Source: Mugil cephalus (taxonomy: Eukaryota > Chordata > Actinopteri > Mugiliformes > Mugilidae). Taken from it: a stretch of DNA of 64,000 bases. Where the stretch lies: positions 10,732,357 through 10,796,356 of the forward strand of contig NC_061789.1 of the NCBI RefSeq assembly GCF_022458985.1. The letters run 5' to 3'. Under the pieces are notes generated by a model. That model saw only the letters and a program-made list of their open reading frames with translations, did not search any database and was not told where the DNA came from. Positions 45,598 to 57,163 of this stretch are shown here, in pieces. How positions within the stretch are numbered: the first letter of the stretch is position 1; every line of letters starts with the position of its first letter. The translations under genes were made by a program, and so were the position numbers.

Positions 45598-46066
45598 CCC
45601 TAAAATGTTAATCAGGATCTAGCCTAAAATGTTAATCAGGATCTCGTCTAAAATGTTAATATGGAGCTAGCCTAAAATGTTAATATGGAGCTAGCCTAAA
45701 ATGTTAATAGGGAGCTAGCCTAAAATGTTACTAATGAACTTTCTTAAAATGCTAACCAGAAGCTAGCCTAAAATGTTACTAATGAACTTTCTTAAAATGC
45801 TAACCAGAAGCTAGCCTAAAATGTTAATAATGAACTTTCTTAAAATGTTAATATGGAGCTGGCCTTAAATGTTAATATGGATCTAGCCTACAATGTTAAT
45901 AATGAACTGTCTTGAAATGTTAATCAGGAGCTAGCCTAAAATTATATAAAGCTAGCGTAATTGTTAATATGGAGCTAGCTTAAAATGTTAATATGGAGCT
46001 AGCCTAAAACGTTAACCAGGAACTTGTCTAATATGCTAACCAGAAGCTAGCGTGAAATGTTAATCC
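45598..46066. repeat. 24-bp tandem array (CCTAAAATGTTAAT..GAGCTAG), roughly 19 units
   Basis: The unit reads CCTAAAATGTTAAT followed by a variable ATGGAGCTAG, CAGGATCTAG or similar. A 48-bp dimer containing ACTAATGAACTTTCTTAAAA is repeated in the middle, so the array has higher-order structure. Units near both edges are more diverged. Confidence 0.9.
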
Positions 46067-47040
46067 TTGCATTGGCCAAACTGACACTATTTTCACAGGG
46101 ATACGGGTGGCGCCATCTTTGCAAATTTAGTCTGCAAAGTGCGGTCCAAGAGTGGAAAGGAGTGCAGAGTGGAGACAGAGTCTAGACTAACACGCGTTTT
46201 CGTTTGATTAATACTACACTCTGCTCTACCTGCACCAGTTACCTCTTTCTGCAGTATCAAATAACTAACTAACGCATCAACATTATCCAAACAAACAACT
46301 TTTTAATGCATATTTTACTGTTTTAGTTTTAGTTTGGCTTTGGCTTCACTTTTGAGGAACTGTTCTCATGCTGTATTTGTGCGGACCCTAAATCTACCTT
46401 CACATCTGATGCTGCCACTTGAACGCCAAACTATTTTGTGTACAAACTCCTACGTTGTGATCATGTGCTCCCAGCTTCAATTTGAAGACATGTTCACTTT
46501 TATTGACGTTAACAAAGGCACATGTACATTTTTAATACTGCGCATATGAAAATACTCTAAAATGTAAAACATTACATGTGAAGCGCATTTCAGTACAAAC
46601 TGTGTAGTTTATCAAATGTGAACTGTAAAATATTCACATATTCCACCTGAAATAAATAGTTTTTATGCAAGAGGGCGCGCGGAATCGGTTTGATGTGAAG
46701 ATTTAACTCAACATTCGAAAAGCCTGGAGCTGAACCTGTTGGTGCGTTTTTCACCTGCGGGTCCTGGACGTTTCACACGAGTTCACATGTGCAGACGTAA
46801 ATTCACATGTGCTCTTGAGGTTGAGGTTTTAGAAAATGGCGCTGCAGTTCATGAACTTCGGGCAGTTATTCGAGGACGCCGTGACATGAAAACGAGCGGA
46901 TGCGTCTGTGCATCTCTGTGAAAGTGTGCTCGACCGGCCCGGGGAAGAGCGCACGCTGGGAAGATGATAATAAATACAAACGGACAGGATCTGCAGCTGC
47001 ATCAAAAGGGTTAACTGTCTGGGTCCCGGAGAGTGAATAG

Positions 47041-47703
47041 TGTGTGTGTGTGTGTGTGTGTGTGTTTGGGGGTGGAGGGTGGAGGGTGTCGGTAAGTGCA
47101 GCTCTATAATGTCAGTCAGTCTTGGAGTGTGAACATGTTTGAAGGCAGCAGCCAGGGAGGGAGGGGAGGGAGGGAGGGGAGGAGATAGCTAAGGAGGGCA
47201 AAGCGAGAGAGGAGTGGAGGAGGGGTGTCTGGCAGACAGAGAGTGGGAAGGAGGGAGAGAGAAAGCGAGGGGGAGGGAGGAGAGACAACAAGCCGAGTGT
47301 GCACAATATTCATTCAAACTGACAGAGGCTGTGTGTGTGTCCTGGTTTGCGCTCCCTCTCTCCCTCCCTCTCGCCAGACAGTCTGCAGTTTAAAGCAGCA
47401 GGAAGAAGACACCGGAGAGACACCGGAGAAGGAGCACGGGGGGGGGGGAAGAGTGTGTTAAGCGACCGTCAAAGGAGGAAGAGAAACAGGAAAAGGGAGG
47501 AGGGAGGAAGTGAGAGGAAGAGTAGGGATTCGGTGAAGAGCGGCGGCGGCGGCGGCGAGTGGGAGAAGAGAGTAGAGGATGAAAGAAAAAGAGAGTGGTT
47601 GCTCATCGGGAGGGGTGAAGGAGGTGTAGCGATAGAGGAATGCAGAGAAAGAGGGACGGAGACGCTACAGCTCCTGCAGAAGATGATGATGATGATGAGG
47701 GAG
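47041..47703 (+). other. GA-rich candidate first exon with strong splice donor
   Basis: After a TG run (47041-47065) the strand is strongly purine-rich (GGGAGG, GAGAGA, GGCGGC repeats). It ends at GATGAGGGAG/GTAAGT (donor at 47704). A 5' UTR exon of a gene transcribed to the right is the simplest reading. The open frame through it is low-complexity and gives no family match. Confidence 0.3.
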
Positions 47704-48394
47704 GTAAGTCAGTTTGCACTATCAATTTTTTTTTTCTTCTTTCTTTTCCACGCTGGTTGTTGTGCACGCGGCCGCGGGCTCCGATCCCAAAGCAGCCCTG
47801 ACATCCACTTTCCATTGTCGCTCTGTGGGAGAGGCTGCTCGCCAGGCAGACATGAATTCAATGTGACAGTGTGTCAGCGGATGTTTGCTGACAATGATGG
47901 GCACGCAACGATGCAATGCCAAGGAGGAACGCCCAGAGAGGCTGGGGGGTGGGGGGGGGGTGAAGAAGAGGAAAAAAAAAGAAAAAAGAAAAAGTGCAGA
48001 GTTGAGCATGGAAGTGGATGTAGTAAAGGACGGCGAGGGCTGCATGCTAGCACAGCGGAGAGCGCGTTCGCACAAGGAGGATTTTCATTCATGATTTCTC
48101 ATGTGATCGGCCGTGTGTGCAGGATGTGAGAGTGTATTTCAAGTCTGCATGTGGTTTTTTTTTTTGTGTGTGTGTGTGTGCATGCATGTGAGTGCTCATG
48201 TAGACATGCATGTTGAATGTGATGTGTGTGTGTGTGTGTGTGTGTTTGCCTGCCCCAGTGGAAGTGAATGACAATTAGATTAAAGTATTGATCCAGTCTG
48301 GGCCAGGTATGGAGATGCTGACTCGGACACATACCCAGCAGCCGACGAGGGGGAAGGGGCGTCAACGTTGCCGTTACCTCTGACATCACACACA

Positions 48395-48900
48395 TTAATA
48401 TCTTTATGATATATATGCATTAATAGTTTAATTGATACGCAAAAGCATACTCCTAATTCAGAACTAACACTTTTAAAGAAAACATTTACCGTCACACACA
48501 CATGCACACCTCACACAGTCACCAGCGCACATTAATAATTTTATTGATAAGCTAAACATTCCTCGAATTCAGAACAGCCATTGTTAAGTTTAAACAAACA
48601 CAAAGTCTATAGTGTTATCTATACTGGCCTTAAGCAAAAAATCTCCCATTCAGAACCCCCTTTAAAAAGATCTACATTTTGAAAAATGACAGGAATCCAG
48701 TCTGTAAACACACACACACACACGCATGTGAACTCAACGGAGGTCACTTTAAAGCGCGAGTTCTCCTTCTCTGACTCAAACACACACAAATATCTACACT
48801 ATTGTTGGCCACGAGTGAAGCAAACACGTATGTGTGTGTATATATATATATATACACACATACGCGCATATACCAGTGAACTCAACTGAGGTCACTTCGA
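48395..48900. repeat. Diverged short duplications with CA/TA microsatellites
   Basis: ATTCAGAAC and surrounding bases (GATAMGC..AAA before it, TTAAAG-like after it) recur at 48456, 48567 and 48648. GTGAACTCAACGGAGGTCAC (from about 48728) recurs as GTGAACTCAACTGAGGTCAC (from about 48876). CA, TG and TATA runs are interspersed. Confidence 0.6.
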
Positions 48901-49570
48901 AAATGCACTCTCACTCGCCCACACCGGCAAACAGCGGTTTCCCCAGTAATGGTGGAGCCTCCCTTGAACTCATTCACCGGGGGGTCATGGGTTCAAGTCC
49001 CAGGTGGGGGAGGGGGAGCGAGTGGGATAGTGATCGAAGTAAGGGAAGGAGGTAGGAGGAGGAGGAGGATCGCCGCCCCCCTCCTCGCTCCCTTACTCCC
49101 TCGCTCGCCCTCGTGTCTCCCTTCCCCCCCTTTTGCCTTTTTTTTTTTTTTACCTCGCCACAATCTGTCTTCTCATTCAGACACACTCACACGCAACCGT
49201 GCACACAGATATGCAGGAAGTGGAAGGAGATGCGACACTGACGTAAACTCCCCCGTATGACGCCTATTATTCATGCTTGTGTGGCGTGTCTTACTCCTCA
49301 GTGTGTGTGTGTGCGCGCAGGTCAGCAGTGTTAAATGTTTATTTTGGCTGCTGTTACCTGAGCCGTGTGTGTGTGTCAAGACAATCTTTGTCTGCATGGC
49401 TTCTATTAGCATGTCTGTCTTGATGCGTCTGCGTGCACGTGTGCGTGTCCGGGTTCACGCGCGATCACGCTCCATAAATTGAAGCGGAGCCGCACAGGTG
49501 TGGAGGCATTGTACGCGCTGTTGTCGCCGCCGCTTACGTGCAACTCAAACAGACGGAGGAGTCATAAAAG

Positions 49571-49652
49571 TGTCCCAGGTTGATCCGAGCTCGCGGCTAT
49601 TTTTAGCTTTTGACCAAGTTCCCTTGAGCAAGACACCTAACCACCTGCCTGG
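49571..49652 (+). mobile_element. tRNA-derived SINE fragment
   Basis: CAGGTTGATCCGAGC resembles a degraded pol III B box. It is followed by CCCTTGAGCAAGACACCTAA, a hallmark of a widespread teleost SINE. The A-box end is missing. Confidence 0.5.
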
Positions 49653-51385
49653 ACCGAGTTCACGGGTTCAGAACTTCACCTGTTCCCATTAAAGCCACGG
49701 TTCAGCCATGTTTCACGACAGATCTAGAAGTTTACAGTAAAAAAAATTATAAATACTGCTTCTTCTAAAGGAACTGAATGAAAGAAGCTGAATGCAGCCA
49801 CTCCTTTCACCAAATTAAATCCATCAGCCATTGTAAGAGTTTTGTATTTTAGTTTTTAGAGAAACTGCCTTCAACGCAGCGTCAGGCAAGCACACACGCA
49901 TAATCGCCGCTGCACATGAGCTTGAAAACACACACACACACACACACACAGCCTCTCTTTCATAGGAAACAAGAGCGGCTGACCTTTGACCTTTACCATT
50001 CAGCCTGTCTGGAAAATACCAAGCCTGGAATCGATCAACACTCCTCTCGCCCAGACAGCCAGACCCCCCCACCACCAACCCCCTCTCGTTGTCCCCAACC
50101 ACCTTCCTTATTCTCTCCACTCACCCTTGACTGCCCACCCTCCCCTCCCCTCTCCTCCCCTCCCCACAGACACGCACTCTCCCTCCCTTCCTCCCGCCTC
50201 GCCGCTCCTCCATCATCGCTCGGTCGACCCTGCGGCGCAGAGTTACGCCGCGAGCTTGTGGTGGGTCACTCTTTTAAGCTTTTCTGATAACATGAAAATG
50301 CAAACCGCACCTTGAATGCAGCGTTAGCGCAGATTTAACTGATTTGATTTCCCACTCTATATAACGATCTGATCGTGATTTCGATCTTTGAGTCATATGC
50401 AGCGATTCTGACCTGACGCTCCGGTCCAGTGCGTCGACGATCGAAACATTCTGGCCTCCGTCCAAAAACCTCGTCACAGATTAGACTGCCGCGAAGTGCT
50501 AATGGCAATGGATGCTACAAAGTGGGGCGCGCAAATCCGGCGTCGTCGCTCAATTGTCTGGGTGAAACTTTTTGGGCGGGCGATGGCGTTTTGGTGACGC
50601 GGGGCCTTCAGGGGTAGCGTCAATTAGCTTTCGATCCAACGTCACCTCATATTCTGCGCCACTACGAGACGTAGTTTGCGCTCATCTAAATGAAAAGTAA
50701 AAAACACCGGTGACTCTTCAGTGGAGATTAGCAACATGTTATGGTTCTATTGTTAAAAATATGTAAAGCTAAAAATAAAACATTCTTCATGGTTGGCTTA
50801 AACTTAGACATGACTAAAGGTCGTCATGATTTTGAGCTGTTTTCTGTCTTATTTTGGAATTCACTTGTGTCCTGTTCTGTTTTACTTCCTGCCTTTGTCT
50901 GTTCCCCAACTCCTTTTTTGTGGTCCCCTCTCTTCTGTTCTGTTCCCAGATTGTCACATAAAAGCCTTCCAGATATTACATTTCCATTTTTTTTTTTTTT
51001 TTTTTTTGCCTTGTTTTATTTTTGTAATGTTGCCTCTGTGTTTTCTGTGTTTGTCGTGTTGGACTTTTCTGTTGTTTTACCAGCTTGTGAGTAAAGCTCC
51101 CTTTTTGTTTTTGCAACCTGCCTCGTGTGTTCCCATGTTCACTCTCCCTTTCAAACACAACAATCATCTAGTATTTTTTTTCTTTTTCAGCATTATTATC
51201 TCACTTATTTGTTCCAACACTTCAAATTGCCGGATAAATCCAATATTTGACTGTTTAAAAACACAGTAAATAATCTGTACCACCTGCTCCCTCTTATTTC
51301 TTCTATTCCATGCCTATGTGCGTATATATGTGATTGGTTTCTACCTGTTCTGACCAGATATTATTTCTGTCTTACTGTGTTTCAG

Positions 51386-51451
51386 GTGCAACTGTATGAA
51401 GAGTCCTGTGCTTCCATGATGCCATGAAACAGTCCAGTCTATGGCAGCCAG
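51386..51451 (+). other. Candidate internal exon of an unrecognised transcript
   Basis: A 66-base segment is bounded by a good acceptor (GTGTTTCAG) and a perfect donor (CCAG/GTAAGT). It has several short upstream-type ATG frames and one ATGGCAGCCAG at its end whose frame stays open through the following candidate exons. It could join the 47703 donor to the exon beginning at 52892. Confidence 0.3.
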
Positions 51452-52089
51452 GTAAGTCATTCAGACTCTTAACCAGCGATGTGGTGGCGAATAAAAATGA
51501 AAAAATAAAAATAAATAAACCTACGATATGACTTACAGTTGTTGTGAGGCAAATGGACACTACTGAATTCAAAATAAGATGCTGAGAAAACCCAGACTCC
51601 TCAGCTCCAGTAATTAGGGTGAGGTTTCCCAGCACTACTTGTCCACTCTCAGATGACTCTGCATTTCCTATTCGGATTAGCAGTGGAAAAAAAGGCATTG
51701 AGTGGTAGCAAATACAAAACAGAAACCGGTTGCAGATCCCGAAATATTGCACTAAAATGCACTTTATGTATAATATAATACTGTAAATGAGAATATGTTG
51801 TTTCTTATTCAACATGCACAGTGAAACCGTTCCGTGCATTTGTCCATATAACCGTATAAAAGCTGGTTGAGGGATAAAGAGAAAAAGGACTGTGCAGCAG
51901 TTCATTTACTTTTTTTATCTTCGCTTTTCTATATACAGTTCTGTCTTAGTGAAGTCTACTAACCATGTAGTCAAAACCCAAGGCAAATCAAGTCAAAGGA
52001 GAAAAAAGCTGAAGAGAGAGAAAGAAAAAAAAAAGGGGAGAAAATTAAAGGTGACAACTGAGAAAACAACACTGCACTAGGCTATGCCC

Positions 52090-52420
52090 CATTTAAGTTG
52101 GGCCCCTGGGCAAGGACGGCCACAGTGGCCTGCCTGCCACCATTTTCTTAAAAAAAAAAAAAAAAAAAAAATCTATGGAGAAGCGCCAGCTCTTGTTCAA
52201 AGAGGCAGTAGCCCCTTCTACTCCTCCACAAATAAACTATAGTTAATTATTTAAAACTGTGCTTGTCTATATTTTCCCTCATTTTGACCATTTTGACCAG
52301 GACGCCCTCAGAAGGTCCACGTCCATTCTCTGATGGGTCACAGCTGTTTTGGAGGCGTAAAGGAGACCTACACAATAGTTGGAAGGTGGTCATAATGTTA
52401 TGCCTGGTCGGCGTATGTGT
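52090..52420 (+). mobile_element. Interspersed repeat ending ATAATGTTATGCCTG
   Basis: TTCTCTGATGGGTCACAGC, GGAGACCTACACAATAG and GGTCATAATGTTATGCCTGG occur in the order known for a frequent fish repeat, probably the 3' end of a LINE. An A-run lies at 52149-52171. The left limit is uncertain. Confidence 0.5.
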
Positions 52421-52971
52421 GTAAAAAACAAAGGAAATGATTCGTCCGACTTCTCTGGTCAGATCTCATGGCCTGGGCAACGATCCATACATGTTTAAAA
52501 ACATGAACATTTAAGGACACATTTAATTGGAGCCAAACTTACAATATGTCCCAGAGTGCAGGATGAGTCATCTGTCTTTTTATAGCGTTTTCCAACTCTG
52601 CAGAGACTTCCTTTTAATGCTGGAGCCACATACTGGCCTGTAGGTCACATACCATGTAAGACATTTCTTCCAAATTTAAATCAAGTTTTTTTTTTTTAAT
52701 TGAAACGATTCAATTCACAATCTCTGTTGCATGTCAGTGTCATGTTTAACGGCATTGCTCATGACCGGCCGTAGAAATGAAAGAGTCCTCTACTCCTTCC
52801 TTCAACCAGGTTGAAGTGATTTCTCTGTCCACTACATCGCTGGTTAAAGTTTGTGCGTGCACCTGCACAGCTCTTGTCTCTCCTCGTCTAGCATCCTCCC
52901 GGGTCGGCCCTGTCACGGCTGTCCACTCCTTGTAGCGGTGGAGGACAGGTTGTTCGTTAGCTCGCTGTCAC

Positions 52972-53757
52972 ATGGAGTTTTTCAAGTCCCGGGGAACATT
53001 CAACGCTGTCGGTGAGTTTGTGACTCAGAGAAAAACCATCGAGTGTTGAGTGTACCCTGGCACCTGAGCTCACGTCAGTGTGTAAAAAAAAACACACCGT
53101 AATGAGTGGTGTGCTGTACAGTTAGCATGTGTAATGGGTATTTTTATATTTGACGTGGTATCTTCTAATAATATAAACATGTTTCCACTTTTTTAAAAAA
53201 GAAAAAAGGTATATATAGTAATGTCAGCTAGTAAAAACACAAGCTAACTTTTAGGAAGACTTTGGCTTTCACCCGGAAAGTTCAAGTGAGTTTTGTACAA
53301 TTTTATTGACAACTCACCTTTTATTTAATAAAAGAAAACTCTATAAATAAAGTTTGATCAGATATTTATCTATTTATTTATTTAGAGGGCATTTTGTTTG
53401 TTGTAGCTAGCTAGCTACTCCAGAGCTAGCTTACAGACATTTTGGTCCAGATTCACACCTTGTGACGTGTTTTCTGACATGTTCAAACTGTATTAATAAT
53501 ATTGTATAATGTACTTGTGTAATTGTGTTCATAGTATTACTATATGTCTGAGGAAAATGTTGATTTTGATTCATTTCCATTATCCATTTACCATTATTAG
53601 CTTGTCGTTAGCTCCGGTTGTGGTCCCCCGTCCTCCCTGTGCAGGGTTCCGGTTCACATTCATCGCTGTCGGTGGGTTGGTGATGCTGTCAACTCGCCGC
53701 TCGATGAATGACAACCGTGTCCGTGCAAAGCCACGTCCCCCTGAAGCGACGCCTTGA
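52972..53757 (+). CDS. Unrecognised candidate microprotein gene (2 coding exons, 50 residues)
   Basis: Coding parts 52972-53011 and 53645-53757 are joined by a perfect donor (GTCG/GTGAGT) and a strong pyrimidine-rich acceptor (CCTCCCTGTGCAG). They fit in phase and give 50 residues. The N terminus is MEFFKSRGTFNAVG. A short hydrophobic stretch follows (FTFIAVGGLVML), then a basic, Pro-rich tail ending PRPPEATP. This layout suits a single-pass membrane or mitochondrial microprotein. The stop is followed by AATAAA at 53798 and 53830. The leader at 52892-52971 is GC-rich and could be a 5' UTR. An alternative frame starting at ATG 51441 is also open through the same exons and would give about 66 residues. 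I do not recognise either protein, so a non-coding RNA is equally possible. Confidence 0.35.
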
Positions 53758-53797
53758 TCATCCCGTTTGTGTCAGTGTGTGTTTCTGTATTGTGGGA

Positions 53798-53835
53798 AAT
53801 AAAATCTCTCTCAACCAGATGGAGACATAAATAAA
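53798..53835 (+). terminator. Two polyadenylation signals
   Basis: AATAAA occurs at 53798-53803 and 53830-53835, about 40 and 75 bases after the microprotein stop codon. This supports a + strand transcript ending here. Confidence 0.5.
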
Positions 53836-56692
53836 GACTTTGGCTCAACTGATTTGAAACTGTCGTTATTAATACGGTTCAAACTGTTCCGGAGAAGGAG
53901 AGACAAATAGAAAACCGCAGATCACTGTGTTGAAAAATGACAGCGAGGTGTGAAAATCAATCTGTGGAGAAGCAGTGTTAAAAAAAAAAAATGTGACAAA
54001 TGGGGTGAGAGGGATAAAAAAAAAAACAAGGGTAAATACTGACAGAAAATAAGTGATACAAGGAGACAGCGGAGGAGGAAGAGGAAAAAAGAAAACACAG
54101 TCAGAGAACACGGAGATTGGAGATGACATGGAAGGAACATGGCTCCAAGTTGTGTGTGTGTGTGTGAGTCTCTGCGGTTGTGTTGCCTTCGGGCTTTCCG
54201 ACAAGGTCGCTGAGCTAAAGGTGCAGCCTTACACAAAGCCAGGCTTTAACAACCCAAGAAAAAAACTGCCCTTCACTGGGAATGAACTGCTACTGAAATG
54301 TAAATAGCGCTGACTGGACCTCATGTTTGTCAAGTCACAGATAATTTGTGAAATATTTGTAGCTGCTCTGCACTGTGTTAGATAGACCCAGTTCACCAAA
54401 TGATACCAGGTCTACTGGAGATTAAATTTAAAAGAACATCAGAAGGTGCTTCTGACACAGAGATTTATATATTTACATGCAGCAACGAGCTAAAGTACCT
54501 GACAAAGCTAACCCTTTCTTACTGATATGACCAATAAGGAAAACAATCACACTTTGCATGAACACTTTAATCAGACTAGTTTTAATTGATACATCTTTAA
54601 AGAAGAGTTGCTGTGCAGTTAGTTGTAAGAACCAATTAATCCAGTGTCCAGACTAAATCGGAAGCTAGGTCAGCTGTCAGAGCACAGTGCTATTGTTAGC
54701 TAGCAAGCTGTTCGTAGAGGGGGACTGAAAAGCAAAATAGTTCACTGTAATTTATTACCTTGAGACCCACTAAGGTAAAAAAAATAAGCACCTTGGTAGG
54801 ACACCTCGGATCATTGAGTGGATTTATGGCACCGGTTTGACTGAAGGGACGGGACCGAAGATGGATCAAATTAAGCTTCTTGTATGTACATGTCCCATAG
54901 CAGGTCAGGTAGACTCATATTTACTTGGCATAGTGTCTTTGGGCTACTTACAAACTATTCTGTTGGGATTTTTTTGTTTGTTTTTTACTGCAGTTTGACA
55001 GTAAAGTATAAGTTTTCCCCAAAATTAGGACTGACACTTGTATTGAGCCCAAGTTCTCAGACGTGTTGGTTTGGATCTACTGTTTATCTGACCTGACATC
55101 TACTCTGAATGCTGTTTTGTAATCGTGCATTTTAGAAAGCTAACACAGAACGGACCCCTAAAACCTACATATATTGTGAGATTAGATGAACCTACAATTA
55201 GGTTAGTATGTTGGATACTTCCTCGTCCAGACCATAACTATTTGGACAGGTATACTTTATAGTCAGACACAAAATAATGGAGATACAATGTTGAAAGTTA
55301 ATTATAATTGTTTAAAACATAGTGCTCAAAGCAAATGTAATTGTCCCACCCAAATTAAAATTTCTTTAAATGCACATTAACATGAATCCAACATATTTTA
55401 GAAAAGAAATAGCTTAATACTATAATATATATTTATATATAAATAATACTAGGCTGGGTTTAATATAGAACACATATAGTAGGTCGAGGGTCCCTACTTA
55501 ATCTCTCCATCAGTTTGTGGATCCTTACCCTGATGAACATTGAAGACCCCTGTCCTAAATAACTGGACAAATACACATTAAGTTAAACAAATCCCTCACA
55601 CATTACAACTCACATGCTTCGTGTCTTCTCTAATGATGCTCTTCCTTCACTTCCTTCTTTTAGTTTTTAGTCTGGTCTCCAGCAGGTGGACAGCAGCTCA
55701 GTCAATTGACATCATGCGATTGTCTCAACCAGACACACCCCACGAGTGCGTGAAGCATATTTTTTTATACACAGTATGATTCCTTCCGTCTCATTTTTGG
55801 ATGTTTGTTTTGATTGCGTTTTTGAGGTTTACCAGGGGTTTGCATCATGTGTTAAATCCTTTGAGGTTCTGCTCTTGTTGTTGACAAGGCAAGATGTCCG
55901 CCCACACCCTGGAGAGCAGCGTAGCAATAAAGGGATTTTATTTACCGTTTTACTCTCACCCACAACAATTCCGCTGTTTGCTTTTAAATTTTTGAGTCTT
56001 GCTCTCCAGGAAATGGAAATCAGTCCCTTCATTATTATGTTCTTCTTGTGCATGATCACCTCAACACACAGCTGCACCAGACACATTCAGTGTCCAGTTA
56101 CTTTGAAACCTTCCACCTACCTGAACTCCAATTAAAGCTTTGTGCGTAAACTTACTGCCAATTATTTCATTTCCGCTGTCATTTGCTAAAAGGCTACAGA
56201 GGGGAAAGTGAAAAGGGCATTCTCATGGTGCATCTGCCAGACACAAAGAGCGCTGCTGCACAGTAGTGGCTGTGGGGTCAGGTTTAGGCTTGAGTCATTT
56301 CCTGTGCCGAGCAGAAGACGTTTTCTTTGTCACCTTTGGCCCCATTGCCTGATCCTCAGTAGCTTGTTGGTTATCTGCCAGACATCTCTAATCAATGACC
56401 GCGTTTGGACTGGAAAGTGGCAGACAGACAGAGGAAGGGACAAACTGTGAGGGTGGTGAAAGGAAAGGAAGCGGCAAAGACAAAAAAGGAAGATATTGTG
56501 GAAGGATGACTTAAGACTCAATGGGATTTTTACTCCAATTCTTACTGGGAATATGCTTTTCCACACGTAATAACAGACAAACTGTTCCTTTTGTACAAAG
56601 AAATTAATTACAAACACATTAAGCTTTAGGTTTTCTCGCAGCTTATTCTGCTTCATTTAAACCCGTTGTCCTCATTAGTGGACGCTTTAGTC

Positions 56693-56707
56693 TGCCATCT
56701 AGTGGTT
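56693..56707 (-). promoter_or_regulatory. CTCF-like motif, reverse orientation
   Basis: The - strand reads AACCACTAGATGGCAG, a close CTCF match. It faces the + strand motif at 42570. Confidence 0.45.
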
Positions 56708-57140
56708 GCAAATAAGGGTCATACTCAGTGTAAAAACATGATAGCAGATTCATTCTATAGATGATCATAGGACAAAAGTGGGCGATGTAGCAAACATCAT
56801 TGAAACGTATTTATTTATTTGTTCTTATTAATGTTTCAAGTTTGATGTTTCATCAGCAGCAACAAGCTACAACATCGCTAATTGGCAAGTACTCGTTTGA
56901 GAACGTTTGGGCTTCATTGCTCTGTCTTTGCTCAGCCATGTTCAGGTGTTAAAAATGTTTTATGTTTTGTTACACATCGGGTGACTTCATTTAAATATAA
57001 ATGATGAAATAATCCCACATATGAGAACATGTTTTTTTTTCTTCACAAAGTACTACTTCCTGTACAAAGATGATGCTAAGCTTTTATACATTGTAGGTCC
57101 TACCAATACCGTGGGGAAATTAAAAATGCAGGCCAAATAA

Positions 57141-57163
57141 AAGCTCGGGTCTCAGGAGGTTAA
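57141..57163. mobile_element. Terminus of the TTAA-type MITE family
   Basis: GCTCGGGTCTCAGGAGGTTAA matches the right end of the element at 4262-4519, including the closing TTAA. The other end was not found with confidence. Confidence 0.5.

Larger units (their letters stand above)
41672..47200. other. Gene-poor region after timm29
   Basis: The timm29 3' UTR ends near its AATAAA at 41826-41831. Beyond that I see no protein family on either strand. The content is: a transposon end at about 41895-41935, a CTCF-like site at 42570, C/T-rich DNA with long but uninformative open frames (43900-44700), the 24-bp array at 45598-46066, and a TG run with GA-rich DNA starting at about 47041. Confidence 0.6.

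Noticed and set aside
47335-48129. 264-codon open frame on the + strand
   Set aside because: It reads through purine-rich repeats and across a near-perfect GTAAGT donor at 47704. Composition (Arg, Glu, Gly, Lys) reflects GA repeats, not a protein family.
48958-49012. Possible tRNA gene or SINE B box (GGGTTCAAGTCCC)
   Set aside because: The B-box-like string is present, but no acceptor stem or A box at the right distance could be found.
49986-50315. Overlapping Pro/Ser-rich frames of 109 and 123 codons
   Set aside because: They come from a C-rich tract (CCTCCCC repeats). No conserved motif; both frames are equally open, which is typical of composition bias.
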